This document shows, one piece after another, positions 55,139 to 63,924 of a DNA stretch of 64,000 nucleotides. The stretch is from Halomonas citrativorans (GTDB lineage: Bacteria > Pseudomonadota > Gammaproteobacteria > Pseudomonadales > Halomonadaceae). The notes beneath the pieces were generated by a model, which was given only the letters and a program-made list of their open reading frames with translations, was not told the origin of the DNA and searched no databases. The stretch lies in NCBI RefSeq assembly GCF_900163645.1, contig NZ_FUKM01000014.1, positions 96,684 through 160,683 on the forward strand, given 5' to 3'. Numbering within the stretch: position 1 is the first letter of the stretch; the number at the start of each line of letters is the position of its first letter. The position numbers were made by a program, and so were the translations under genes.

Positions 55139-56236
55139 CTAAGCGGCTGTTGCTTCAGAATTTTTATCTTTTGAATCAATTTGTTTTTTCTCTAACTTTT
55201 TAGAAGACTTATTTTTGGCACTGTACTGAATGTTATTAAGCATGACGGCAAAAACAATAACACTTCCTGTAAACACCATTTGCCAGTAGGCAGAAACCCC
55301 AATGATTACCAAGCCATCTGCCAGGAAGCCAATTACAAATGCACCCAGCAGAGTATTTCTTACTGAGCCGCGCCCACCCATTAGTGAAGCACCCCCTATA
55401 ACGACTGCAGCGATTGCCGTTAATTCATAGGTTGTTCCGGCTGTGGGTCCTGCTGACGTTAATTGAGAGGCAAGAACAATCCCAGCCAAGGCAGCGCATA
55501 CACCGGAAATAATGTAAACAGAGAGCTTCACTCTATTAACAGGCACACCCGATAACTCTGCCGCGCGTGCATTACCACCCGTTGAGTAGATCCAGCGGCC
55601 AAACGGTGTGCGACTTAACGCCAGCATGCATACAATAGCCACAAAAAAGAGGATCAGAACTCCCACAGGAATCCCCAATAATTTGTTAAAACCAAGCCAC
55701 TCGAACCCCGTATTACCTAATGCAGGATCGCCACTCAAGCGATTAAAAGTCAGGCCATCAGTCAATAACAATGCTGCGCCGCGGGCAACATACAACATGC
55801 CCAAGGTGGCAACAAAAGCAGGTACTTTAAAATAGGCAACCAGAACACCGTTAATACTTCCGACCAACCCACCTAGTAAACACGTAAGCACTACAACAAC
55901 CCACACGGAGGGAAAGAACGCTAAATTAAGCGCCTCAATCTCAACCCCCTCTAGTAGCATGCCGGCAAATACTCCGCACAGCGCCAATGTAGAGCCTACC
56001 GACAAATCTATACCGCCTGTTAGGATGACAAACAGCATTCCTATACCTAGCAAACCGAAAACAGCTACGTGCGAGGACATCGTCAAAAAATTGCCCGTCG
56101 AGAAATAAACAGGCGAGAGAATAGAAAAGACGATAATAATCGCGATCAATGCAAAAAAGGCCCTACCTTCCAATAATATCTTGATGATATCAATGCCGCC
56201 CTTTTTGCCTTGTGATCCGTTGTTGTAATGAGACAT
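55139..56236 (-). CDS. Sugar ABC transporter permease (RbsC-like)
   Basis: This membrane protein of about 365 residues has 8-10 helices and the family signatures TGGIDLSVGSTLALCGVFAG near residue 72, YSTGGNARAAELSGVPVNRV near 215, and GGASLMGGRGSVRNTLLGA near 285. A lysine-rich C-terminal tail is unusually long. The ATG at 56236 is chosen over a GTG 3 codons upstream. It sits 25 bp behind the ATPase gene. Confidence 0.92.
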   Translation of the reverse strand: MSHYNNGSQGKKGGIDIIKILLEGRAFFALIAIIIVFSILSPVYFSTGNFLTMSSHVAVFGLLGIGMLFVILTGGIDLSVGSTLALCGVFAGMLLEGVEIEALNLAFFPSVWVVVVLTCLLGGLVGSINGVLVAYFKVPAFVATLGMLYVARGAALLLTDGLTFNRLSGDPALGNTGFEWLGFNKLLGIPVGVLILFFVAIVCMLALSRTPFGRWIYSTGGNARAAELSGVPVNRVKLSVYIISGVCAALAGIVLASQLTSAGPTAGTTYELTAIAAVVIGGASLMGGRGSVRNTLLGAFVIGFLADGLVIIGVSAYWQMVFTGSVIVFAVMLNNIQYSAKNKSSKKLEKKQIDSKDKNSEATAA

Positions 56237-56261
56237 GTTAAACACCTATCCGATTGAATAC

Positions 56262-57812
56262 TCACGCGGCAACTGATTCGCCTGAAGCGGCCATAATTTC
56301 TTCCTTTGATACGCCAGGTCCGAATTCAGCAGAGATTCGCCCCTTGCTCATCACTACAACCCTATGCGGTATGCTTAAGCACTCGCTTACTTCAGATGTT
56401 GTAAAAACGACTGCCAAGCCCTCGCGTGCCCCTTCACTGAGCAGCTTGAAGACCTCTGCTTTCGCGCCAATATCAATACCTCGGCTCGGTTCATCAAGCA
56501 TGAAGACGTCAGGATTGGTTGCCAGCATTTTACCGATAACAACTTTCTGCTGATTGCCTCCAGACAACGAGCCAATTTCAGCCTCACCACCATCTGTTTT
56601 GATATGTACCTTATTGATGGCTGAAGCAACCATTCCCTCCTCTAAGCTGGATGAAGTAAGTCCTTTGCGAGTAAATGCATTGATGCTAGCCAGCGACAAA
56701 TTACGCCCGACTGTCATGGTTGCCACCAATCCATCCCGTTGGCGGTCCTCCGGTACTAGCACCAAACCTCTTTCTATTCGCTGTGCAATGTTGTAATGCG
56801 ATACCTCTTGTGACTGGAGCAATATTTTCCCTTCCGACTGCCTTACTCGCCCAGCAACACACTCTAGTAGCTCTGTTCTTCCTGCCCCCATCAATCCATA
56901 AATACAGACTATTTCTCCCGCACGAACATCAAGTGACAAGTCATCCACCACATAGCGATCTGCGACATTATCGTCACTTACGCAAAGGTGCTGAATAGAA
57001 AGCGCTATGTCTCCTTGCTCATACCCTTCCGGGGGTGAGCCAAGATCAAAACTCTCGCCCACCATGTGCCTTACAATCCATTGAAGATCGATTTCGCAGC
57101 GCGGGGCATAGGCGGTCATAACGCCATCACGCAGAACAACAGCATGGTCTGTAATTTGCAGCGCTTCCTCTAAGTGGTGTGAGATATAGACAATCGATAC
57201 ACCCTTGCTTTTGAGATCCCGGACTACTTTGAATAGTGTCTCAACCTCCGACGCGCTTAATGCAGAAGTCGGCTCATCCATGATGAGAATGCGGGATTTT
57301 TTGGACAGCGCTCTAGCGATTTCAACAATCTGTTGTTGACCCACACGCAGATCTTCGACCGGCGTCAAGGGGTGAATGGGCTCATCCAGCTCTTTCATTA
57401 ACAACTCAGCCTGACGTGCCTCTTCGCTATAGTCGACGCTACCACTAACTTTAGTGAGCTCCCGCCCCATGAAGATGTTATCGCGGACATTCAAATTAGG
57501 AGCCAAACTTAGCTCTTGGTGAATGATAGTAATACCTAATGCTTCCGCATCAGATGGTGAAGAAAAGCAAACATTTTTTCCTTCAAGAACAATATCTCCA
57601 GCTGTCTGAGGGATGACGCCAGACAAAATTTTCATCAGTGTAGATTTTCCCGCCCCATTTTCGCCAAAAAGCGTAGTCACCAGTCCTCGGTGTATATCGA
57701 AATTGACTTCTTTAAGGGCTTGCACTGCACCAAAACGTTTTTCAACATTACGTGCAGAAAGGATCACCTCACGTGAAGTCGTTTTAGCTGTCGATTTCTG
57801 ATTGTTATACAT
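56262..57812 (-). CDS. Sugar ABC transporter ATPase (RbsA-like, two domains)
   Basis: This 516-residue protein has two ATP-binding domains. The first has Walker A GENGAGKSTLMKIL near residue 50 and Walker B RILIMDEPTSAL near 170; the second has a degenerate Walker A (GLMGAGRTELLE near 290) and SGGNQQKVVIGKML near 405 with DVFMLDEPSRGID. This is the RbsA/MglA/XylG layout. AAGGAG lies upstream of the ATG. It powers import through the neighbouring permease. Confidence 0.94.
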   Translation of the reverse strand: MYNNQKSTAKTTSREVILSARNVEKRFGAVQALKEVNFDIHRGLVTTLFGENGAGKSTLMKILSGVIPQTAGDIVLEGKNVCFSSPSDAEALGITIIHQELSLAPNLNVRDNIFMGRELTKVSGSVDYSEEARQAELLMKELDEPIHPLTPVEDLRVGQQQIVEIARALSKKSRILIMDEPTSALSASEVETLFKVVRDLKSKGVSIVYISHHLEEALQITDHAVVLRDGVMTAYAPRCEIDLQWIVRHMVGESFDLGSPPEGYEQGDIALSIQHLCVSDDNVADRYVVDDLSLDVRAGEIVCIYGLMGAGRTELLECVAGRVRQSEGKILLQSQEVSHYNIAQRIERGLVLVPEDRQRDGLVATMTVGRNLSLASINAFTRKGLTSSSLEEGMVASAINKVHIKTDGGEAEIGSLSGGNQQKVVIGKMLATNPDVFMLDEPSRGIDIGAKAEVFKLLSEGAREGLAVVFTTSEVSECLSIPHRVVVMSKGRISAEFGPGVSKEEIMAASGESVAA

Positions 57813-57821
57813 AGCTACTCC

Positions 57822-58466
57822 TTAGTCAGTGATCGCTATGCTCACCGGAGTAATTAGCCAGTTCTTTGGATTAATCATGTTAAAGGAGCCAGCGATTACT
57901 AATGTTTTTCCCGTTAAATCCTGCCCTGCCATTTCCGAAAGTATCTGACGCTTCATTTCTTCATTTAAAGCAGCACCTGCATTTTGATACTCAATCTGGT
58001 TGGTAAAATCACTAAACTGAATATCACCAGTGGTATCGCGAAGCGTTGTGCCATTAATCGCCGATCCGGCTTGCACCCGAATAACAATTTCATCGGACAT
58101 ATCAGCGACATTAACGGTGTAAATGCCTGACTTTTCGTCTACGACCACACCTGTTAGTGTCACCGGTATAACATGGCCAATACCTGATGGAACACCGTAT
58201 TTCTTTCCTGACGCACCGGCACTCTCAAGAGCCTCTGGGGCCAACACGTTTGCTTCTACCGCATTGGTTTCAATGTACTCTTTGATCTCAGGAAAACTTT
58301 GTTGTGCAAAGTTTTCTGGTGAAAAACCCACTTCACCTTCAAGCTCAGCAAGGCTTAAAACTTTGGTATCAAATGCCATTAGTGCCATAAGCGCTAGGGC
58401 ACAAACACCTGCCACATAAACCTTCATACGCTTGTTAGCGGGCAACGAATTTAATGTCGCTGGCAT
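57822..58466 (-). CDS. DUF2291 membrane-anchored protein
   Basis: This protein of about 214 residues has one N-terminal membrane helix (VYVAGVCALALMALMAF) and a periplasmic domain with PSGIGHVIPVTLTGVV near 95, IVIRVQAGSAINGTTLRDTTG near 132 (core VQAGSAINGTTLRD), and a C-terminal NWLITPVSIAI strand. It matches the DUF2291 family, which is typically encoded next to RbsA-type ABC genes of polyol operons, including erythritol clusters. The biochemical role is unknown; probably an accessory of the importer. No lipobox cysteine is seen. Confidence 0.82.
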   Translation of the reverse strand: MPATLNSLPANKRMKVYVAGVCALALMALMAFDTKVLSLAELEGEVGFSPENFAQQSFPEIKEYIETNAVEANVLAPEALESAGASGKKYGVPSGIGHVIPVTLTGVVVDEKSGIYTVNVADMSDEIVIRVQAGSAINGTTLRDTTGDIQFSDFTNQIEYQNAGAALNEEMKRQILSEMAGQDLTGKTLVIAGSFNMINPKNWLITPVSIAITD

Positions 58467-58512
58467 GACCACTCCAGTTATTATTATGCTTATGATAAAA
58501 ATCTTTCACGAC

Positions 58513-59619
58513 TTACTTCCAGTCTGGAATTAACACCACTTTTAATGCATCGGGATCGTTGCGCATAAGATCTAGCCCCTCATGAAACTTATTCAATGGA
58601 AGCTTATGGGTTACTACACGGCTCGTCGGAAAATCATCATTACCAATACCGTCAATAACTAATGGATAGCAATAGGGGCCTAAATGAGCACCCAATATAT
58701 CCAACTCTTTACGGTCACTAATGATACTCCAATCAACAGTAACAGGTTCTTTAAAAACACTAAATTCAATAAACCGCCCAAGTTTACGAATCATATAAAG
58801 TCCCTGCTCTACCGACTTAACTGCTCCGGTAGCCTCAATATAAATATCGCAGCCGTATCCCTCTGTAATACTTTTTACATAGTCGACAACATTAACCTCA
58901 GCTGGATTCAGAACGATATCCGCCCCAAACTCTTTGGCCAGCTCTAGTCGTTTATTATTGAGATCCAGGACCACTAGTTTTGAAGGGCCGGATTTTTTAA
59001 TCGCGCCGATCATTCCTAGTCCAAGCGTACCGGCACCGGAGAGAACCACTACATCACCCAGCTCAACCTGTGCACGTTTAACGGCATGCAGTGAGCAAGC
59101 ATAGGGCTCAATGAGAACCGCTTTTTCCATCGGGATTTCATCGGGGAGCTTATGGTTAATGGCTTCTTTGGGGAAGACCATGTATTCAGCCATACCACCA
59201 TTTACATTGTTCTGAAACCCATAGACATCATGCTTTTCACACATCCAATACTGACCCCGGTTACAGAATCTGCATTCCCAGCAGGGCACAATTTGCTCAG
59301 ATATAACGCGATCACCAATTTCCAAGTGTTTAACGCCTTCACCCAATGCCATTACATGACCTATAAATTCATGCCCAGGAATCATAGGAGCCTTTATATA
59401 AGCGGGCTGAGTATCATCTCCCCAAAAGCTGGGTGCGCCTTCGTATGCCTTGAGGTCACCTGCGCAGATGCCGCATGCTTCGACCTTAATCACCACTTCT
59501 CCCTCTTTCGCCTCTGGAACAGCAACCTCCTCAAGGCGATAATCACCTGGAGCATAGGCCACGACAGCTTGCATGGTTAGTGGTAATTCAGCGTGCTTGT
59601 TGTTATCGGCATTACGCAT
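58513..59619 (-). CDS. Zinc alcohol dehydrogenase, erythritol/L-threitol dehydrogenase-like
   Basis: This 368-residue zinc MDR enzyme has the catalytic zinc ligands in CGICAGDLKAYEG and GHEFIGHVM, and the structural zinc cysteines in CWECRFCNRGQYWMC. The NAD-binding site is VLSGAGTLGLGMIGA near residue 195. The stretches SEQIVPCWEC, FWGDDTQPA and DWSIISDRKELDILGAHLGP closely resemble mycobacterial EltD, which oxidises erythritol and L-threitol to L-erythrulose (compared from memory). AGGAG precedes the ATG. It follows its own promoter region and starts the ABC-containing transcript. Confidence 0.87.
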   Translation of the reverse strand: MRNADNNKHAELPLTMQAVVAYAPGDYRLEEVAVPEAKEGEVVIKVEACGICAGDLKAYEGAPSFWGDDTQPAYIKAPMIPGHEFIGHVMALGEGVKHLEIGDRVISEQIVPCWECRFCNRGQYWMCEKHDVYGFQNNVNGGMAEYMVFPKEAINHKLPDEIPMEKAVLIEPYACSLHAVKRAQVELGDVVVLSGAGTLGLGMIGAIKKSGPSKLVVLDLNNKRLELAKEFGADIVLNPAEVNVVDYVKSITEGYGCDIYIEATGAVKSVEQGLYMIRKLGRFIEFSVFKEPVTVDWSIISDRKELDILGAHLGPYCYPLVIDGIGNDDFPTSRVVTHKLPLNKFHEGLDLMRNDPDALKVVLIPDWK

Positions 59620-60048
59620 TGCTCACTCCTAATGTCTCTTATTATGGTTTACAACCTTTCGTACATTACAAAAGATATCACCGTGTACATATGAGTTAAG
59701 TACTTTAAGGATAGTCGAGTCAATTTATAATGTAACTTTTCATACTCATACTTTAGGCTAAAGCAATAACAAATTGATTATTAACAATAAAAAAATAAAA
59801 AATTAATCAGGCATAAAAGATGACTATATCAGCAATACATGAATTATCTTCGATCATATGATCACAGCCTTATTAAATGCATTGCTTAACTCACGACATC
59901 CTTGGCATACCAAAATGCATATGCCATGGACAAAGCGATAAACAAAAGAAGAGACTGAAAAAGGGATTAAGCAGACAACCAAAGCCGCCAAGCACCTGAA
60001 TAAATTGGGCGTTCAGGTCAGCCAAAAAGCCAATGGACAGGCATCTGC
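59620..60048. promoter_or_regulatory. AT-rich promoter region with GATCATATGATC palindrome
   Basis: This 429-bp gap lies upstream of the eltD-like gene. A perfect 12-bp palindrome GATCATATGATC sits at 59852-59863. Near the right end the plus strand reads a 41-codon open stretch (59942-60064, containing KAAKHLNKLGVQV) with no start, possibly a gene remnant. The palindrome is a candidate SorC-family site. Confidence 0.5.
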
Positions 60049-61026
60049 TTATGTCACATTGCGCTGAGTCGCCTCATCAAGGCGCAGAATAGTGTGTGCA
60101 TTGGTGACGCTGGTCGCTAATGTATCAATCACGCCTGTGCGGAGCGCACCCAAAATACCTACAGCTTTGGTATTCTCACTAGCGATAGCAATAACATCGG
60201 GAATTCGCGTAAGGTCCTGAATATTAAGGCCTACTACACGCCCCTGCATGCGTGTATCAGAAGGCTGACCGTGGATATCGATAAAGTCATAGCCCATCAT
60301 ATCCCCCACCGTTCCAGACAGGCGTGCTTCGGCTATCTCCTGAGCAGAAAACCACCCCATGCGCACCATATTGCTATCTTCACTTACGTCACCCACACCA
60401 ATTAAAGCAGTATCAGCACGTCGAGCACGATCCAGCGTCTGGCGAACAGTGGAATTTTCGTACAATGCGTCCCTTACATCGCCATTTTGCACCAAGGCAG
60501 GAGCGTAAAGTGTCTCACTATCGCCGCCAAACCGGCTCGCCAAGCGTCGACAAATATGGTCAGGGTTCATATGCTCACCTGCACGCAGCGATCCGCCAAT
60601 TGCACAGACAAAAGAAACCTTTAATACCTCTGCCTGAAAAACGTTATCTGCCACGGCGGCTACATTACGCCCCATACCAACGGCGACAATCTGGCCATCA
60701 ATCAGGCTACGCGATAAGTGATCTGCCACGAGGCTTGCCACACCTGAACGCTGCGCATCCGGATCCGCGTTATCCAAGGCAATTAGCGCCCTCTTGAGGC
60801 CAAAACGTCGCTTAAGCTCTTGCTCAATTTCAATACTAACAGCGGGATGCATTCGTACTCGAACATCAACAATTCCCTCTGCTTGCGCCTTTTTAAGCAG
60901 ACGTCCTATTCGTACTCGTGAATGACCGAGTCGATTAGCAATCGCTTCTTGGGTTTCCCCCTGTACATAGTAGAGAGTCGAAATCTCTGTCATTAAGTCA
61001 ATGTCAGCAACATCTTGACTATTCAT
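60049..61026 (-). CDS. SorC/DeoR-type sugar-binding regulator (EryD-like)
   Basis: This 325-residue protein has an N-terminal helix-turn-helix at about 15-60 (YYVQGETQEAIANRLGHSRVRIGRLL; core EAIANRLGHSRVRIGRLLKK) and a SorC sugar-phosphate-binding domain, with VAVGMGRNVAAVAD near 113, FVCAIGGSLRAG near 140, and ALIGVGDVSEDSNM near 212. EryD of rhizobia belongs here and represses erythritol genes. It sits within the cluster, between the kinase and the dehydrogenase, so it most likely controls them. Confidence 0.9.
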   Translation of the reverse strand: MNSQDVADIDLMTEISTLYYVQGETQEAIANRLGHSRVRIGRLLKKAQAEGIVDVRVRMHPAVSIEIEQELKRRFGLKRALIALDNADPDAQRSGVASLVADHLSRSLIDGQIVAVGMGRNVAAVADNVFQAEVLKVSFVCAIGGSLRAGEHMNPDHICRRLASRFGGDSETLYAPALVQNGDVRDALYENSTVRQTLDRARRADTALIGVGDVSEDSNMVRMGWFSAQEIAEARLSGTVGDMMGYDFIDIHGQPSDTRMQGRVVGLNIQDLTRIPDVIAIASENTKAVGILGALRTGVIDTLATSVTNAHTILRLDEATQRNVT

Positions 61027-61113
61027 TCAGCATCCGGGAATTGTTTAAAAGCATGGCACGTACTTAAAAACGAGGCGCTCCTACTTAAGCACCTCGCACG
61101 AGAACGTATAATG

Positions 61114-62844
61114 TCAGCTAGGCTCACACTTTTTCAATACAGGGATAAGCGCTTGAATGATCAGCGCGAGCGAAACAGCTCCTGCATCGCGCGTGCCCAG
61201 GCTTTTTTCTGCCAACGGGCGTGCCCGCCCCACTCGGGGCAACAGCTTCGCCGTTTCGTCAGCTGCTTTACTAGCAGTGAGTGCGGCAATCTCCCAGCAA
61301 GTCACCAGCTCACCGCCTTTCTCAACCTCTCTGGATAAAGCATCGGCGAATGGGGCCAGCACATCAACGAGCGTCTTATCGCCCAGCTCCGCCTTACCAA
61401 ACGCCATTACCTGATCACGCGCATTTATCACACCTGCCGCCAGGCGCTGGCCCGAGAGCGGCCTATCATTGCCCAGCGACTCTCCCATTGATTTCAGAAT
61501 CACCCGCCAGATAGCCCCTGACGTACCGCCCGCTTTATCTGACCAGCGCTGCCCTGCCCATTGCAGCACTGTTTGCGCTCCCGCACCTCTATTAAAAGCC
61601 TCGTTAGCACCTTCTAGCGCCGCTTTACTACCGCGCTGCATACCGATGCCATGATCACCGTCACCTGCGACGGCATCAATCTGACCCAATAAATCACAAT
61701 TCCTATTGACGGTATTGGCAAGAACCTCCAGCGACTCGATGACGCCCCGCGCTAACTTGCGAGAAGACTCGCTGGCCTCAGGAATAGCATCTTGCACCAC
61801 TACCTCTACCTCAGCCGGGTCTAACGCCTCAGCGGGCTTGACACTGCCTTTTCGATAACCAGGCGCATCAGCCGCAGCGGTCCAAAGCGGTTCCATTTGC
61901 TGATCAAGCCAGAAAAATGTCAGTGAAACCCCAGCCATATCCAGGCTAGTCACCAGCTCACCCACATCCGGCTCTACAATGTGTATGCCTGCACTCTGCA
62001 ATAGCTCATCGACCTTACGATAAATGACAAATAGTTCTTCGTACTTTACGGTGCCTAAACCATTAAGCACCACGGCCACGCGGGCTCCGCTGATTTCAAT
62101 ACCTTCAGGAACCTCTTGCAGCAATCGATTAACGAGCATTTCTGCCAGCTCATCCGCGGTGGGAATATCAGCCTCACTAATGCCAGGCTCGCCATGAATC
62201 CCCAACCCAATAGCCATCCTGCCCTCAGGCACATGGAAGAGCGAATCATCCGCTCCTGGCAGCGTGCACCCCTCAAAGGCAACACCAAAAGAGCGCGTGC
62301 AACGGTTTGCCTCTTTCGCCACCACGACGACTGCTTCAAGCGATAAGCCGTTTTCAGCAGCGGCAGCAGCGGCCTTAAAAACGGTTAAGTCCCCCGCAAT
62401 GCCACGACGCTTATCTATCTCTTCTAGCGGTGCACTGGCTACATCATCAGTCACCAGCACGATTTCACAGGGAATACCCTCGGCAATGAGGCGCTCTCGT
62501 GCCTCACCAAAATGCAGCACATCACCCGCATAATTGCCAAACGAAAGCAGCACACCCCCACCGTTATGGGCGGCTTTAGCCACCGAGTAAACCTGCTGAG
62601 AGGAAGGAGAGCAGAACAGGTTTCCCATGACGGCACCATGCGCTAACCCTTGCCCCACCAAACCAGCAAAGGTTGGGTAATGGCCGCTCCCGCCTCCAAT
62701 TACAACGGCTACCGTACCGGGCTCACTGCGCGTACTGCGCACAACACCACCGGGCACAGCCATCAACTTATCGCGATTAGCAGCCACTAACCCTAAACGC
62801 GCTTCTTCAGGAAAATTACTCGGATCATTAAACAGGCGTGTCAT
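61114..62844 (-). CDS. DhaK-DhaL fused dihydroxyacetone kinase family protein, probable erythrulose kinase
   Basis: This 576-residue protein is an ATP-dependent kinase of short ketoses. The DhaK half (about 1-330) has VVIGGGSGHYPTFAGLVG near 47 and GLGIHGEPG near 213, whose histidine binds the substrate covalently. The DhaL half (about 365-570) has AVAGDGDHGIGMQRG near 391 with the Mg-binding aspartates. The fused form with EltD- and RpiB-type neighbours fits L-erythrulose kinase (LerK) of tetritol pathways, giving L-erythrulose 1-phosphate. GGAGG lies 7 nt before the ATG. Plain dihydroxyacetone kinase is the alternative. Confidence 0.9.
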   Translation of the reverse strand: MTRLFNDPSNFPEEARLGLVAANRDKLMAVPGGVVRSTRSEPGTVAVVIGGGSGHYPTFAGLVGQGLAHGAVMGNLFCSPSSQQVYSVAKAAHNGGGVLLSFGNYAGDVLHFGEARERLIAEGIPCEIVLVTDDVASAPLEEIDKRRGIAGDLTVFKAAAAAAENGLSLEAVVVVAKEANRCTRSFGVAFEGCTLPGADDSLFHVPEGRMAIGLGIHGEPGISEADIPTADELAEMLVNRLLQEVPEGIEISGARVAVVLNGLGTVKYEELFVIYRKVDELLQSAGIHIVEPDVGELVTSLDMAGVSLTFFWLDQQMEPLWTAAADAPGYRKGSVKPAEALDPAEVEVVVQDAIPEASESSRKLARGVIESLEVLANTVNRNCDLLGQIDAVAGDGDHGIGMQRGSKAALEGANEAFNRGAGAQTVLQWAGQRWSDKAGGTSGAIWRVILKSMGESLGNDRPLSGQRLAAGVINARDQVMAFGKAELGDKTLVDVLAPFADALSREVEKGGELVTCWEIAALTASKAADETAKLLPRVGRARPLAEKSLGTRDAGAVSLALIIQALIPVLKKCEPS

Positions 62845-62950
62845 TGTTATACCTCCGGGGTGAAGACGTACGGCGTCATCACAGCTTGCATGGTGGTGTT
62901 ATTGTTAATTTCTGGCTATTAATCAGTCTCGTCATCCCATCAACTTATGA

Positions 62951-63424
62951 TTAGCGGGTTGTTAATCGAGACTCGTACTCTTCAATTTTTGCTATTTTTA
63001 ATTCGGAAGCACCACCAGAAAAATGATGATTCAAAAAAGTGGAGACAATTAACTTGGCTAATTCTGGTCCCACAACCCTCGCTCCAAGGGTCACAATTTG
63101 TGCGTTGTTACTGGTTTGAGCTTTAGCGGCCGAATAAACATCATGCGCTTGAGCAGCCCGTATACCTGGCACTTTATTGGCAGAAATAGCCACCCCGATA
63201 CCCGTCCCACAGACCAGTACTCCACGATCAAAACGTCCTTCCTTAATGGCCGTTGCCACCTCAAAGGCGACGTCGGGATACAGCACCGGCTCAGCATTAA
63301 ACGTGCCAAAATCTTCAACCTCGAAGCCTAGCTCACGAACATGGCTGATCAGTATTTCTTTTAAGTCGTAAGCAGCCTCATCGCCACCAATCGCGATTCT
63401 GAGAGCAGGCGTTTTATTAGACAT
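62951..63424 (-). CDS. RpiB/LacAB-family isomerase, probable erythrulose-4-phosphate isomerase
   Basis: This 157-residue enzyme shows the RpiB core: LYPDVAFEVATAI near residue 48, the base cysteine in VLVCGTGIGVAISANK (C72), and GARVVGPELAKLIV near 118. Two residues differ from E. coli RpiB: the phosphate-site His10 position is Glu16 (GGDEAAYDLK), and the ring-opening His99 position is Ser105. Loss of the ring-opening histidine suits an acyclic tetrose phosphate instead of ribose 5-phosphate. GGGGAG precedes the ATG. First gene of cluster B. Confidence 0.9.
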   Translation of the reverse strand: MSNKTPALRIAIGGDEAAYDLKEILISHVRELGFEVEDFGTFNAEPVLYPDVAFEVATAIKEGRFDRGVLVCGTGIGVAISANKVPGIRAAQAHDVYSAAKAQTSNNAQIVTLGARVVGPELAKLIVSTFLNHHFSGGASELKIAKIEEYESRLTTR

Positions 63425-63924
63425 TCAGGTTCTCCCCGTACAAGCAATAGAAGCACAGCGGCTGATAACAACAAATATCCAGACACTCTATCCAGCCGCC
63501 TACTGATGCCTTCAATCTACCACTAGACGATCATTTGTAAATAGATTGATCATAAGAACAGGAGGCACATTTTAGAGATCATGAAAATATTATAAAAAAC
63601 ATCCATGATAAATGATTGAATAATATATATTTATAGCTAATAAAACTATAAAAACATGATACCTATATACTTTTGTATAGTAACTATCCATTCAAAAACC
63701 CCGTCACCATGTTTGACGAAAAGCGCTTAATTATCCAATCATTTGATCAATCACTGTTCATTTTAAAAATAGCGAAAAATGACGTTTTAGATAGATTTTG
63801 CGAACACTCGCTGGCGGATGACGTTCGGCTTTTGACAGCGACTAACAGGAACTGGCGTCATTAATCGCGTAGCGCTTTATAACTCGCAGTATCATTTAAT
63901 CAACAAGACCAAGGCATTATCCTT
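63425..63924. promoter_or_regulatory. AT-rich divergent promoter region of rpiB-like and tktA genes
   Basis: This 500-bp gap is strongly AT-rich and carries TGATCA-centred motifs: GATCA (63529) and TGATC (63547) as an inverted pair, and the palindrome TTGATCAA at 63743-63750. They share GATCA with the palindrome at 59852 and may be SorC-regulator sites. A 63-codon open frame at 63673 is judged non-coding. Confidence 0.5.

Noticed and set aside
53135..63424. Cluster B as a simple ribose operon (rbsABC, rbsK, rpiB)
   Set aside because: Importer, PfkB kinase and RpiB would fit, but the EltD-like dehydrogenase, DhaK-DhaL kinase, DUF2291 and the altered RpiB active site point to tetritols.
63673..63864. 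Plus-strand open frame of 63 codons upstream of tktA
   Set aside because: It has a TTG start without Shine-Dalgarno, lies in AT-rich promoter DNA and contains the TTGATCAA palindrome.
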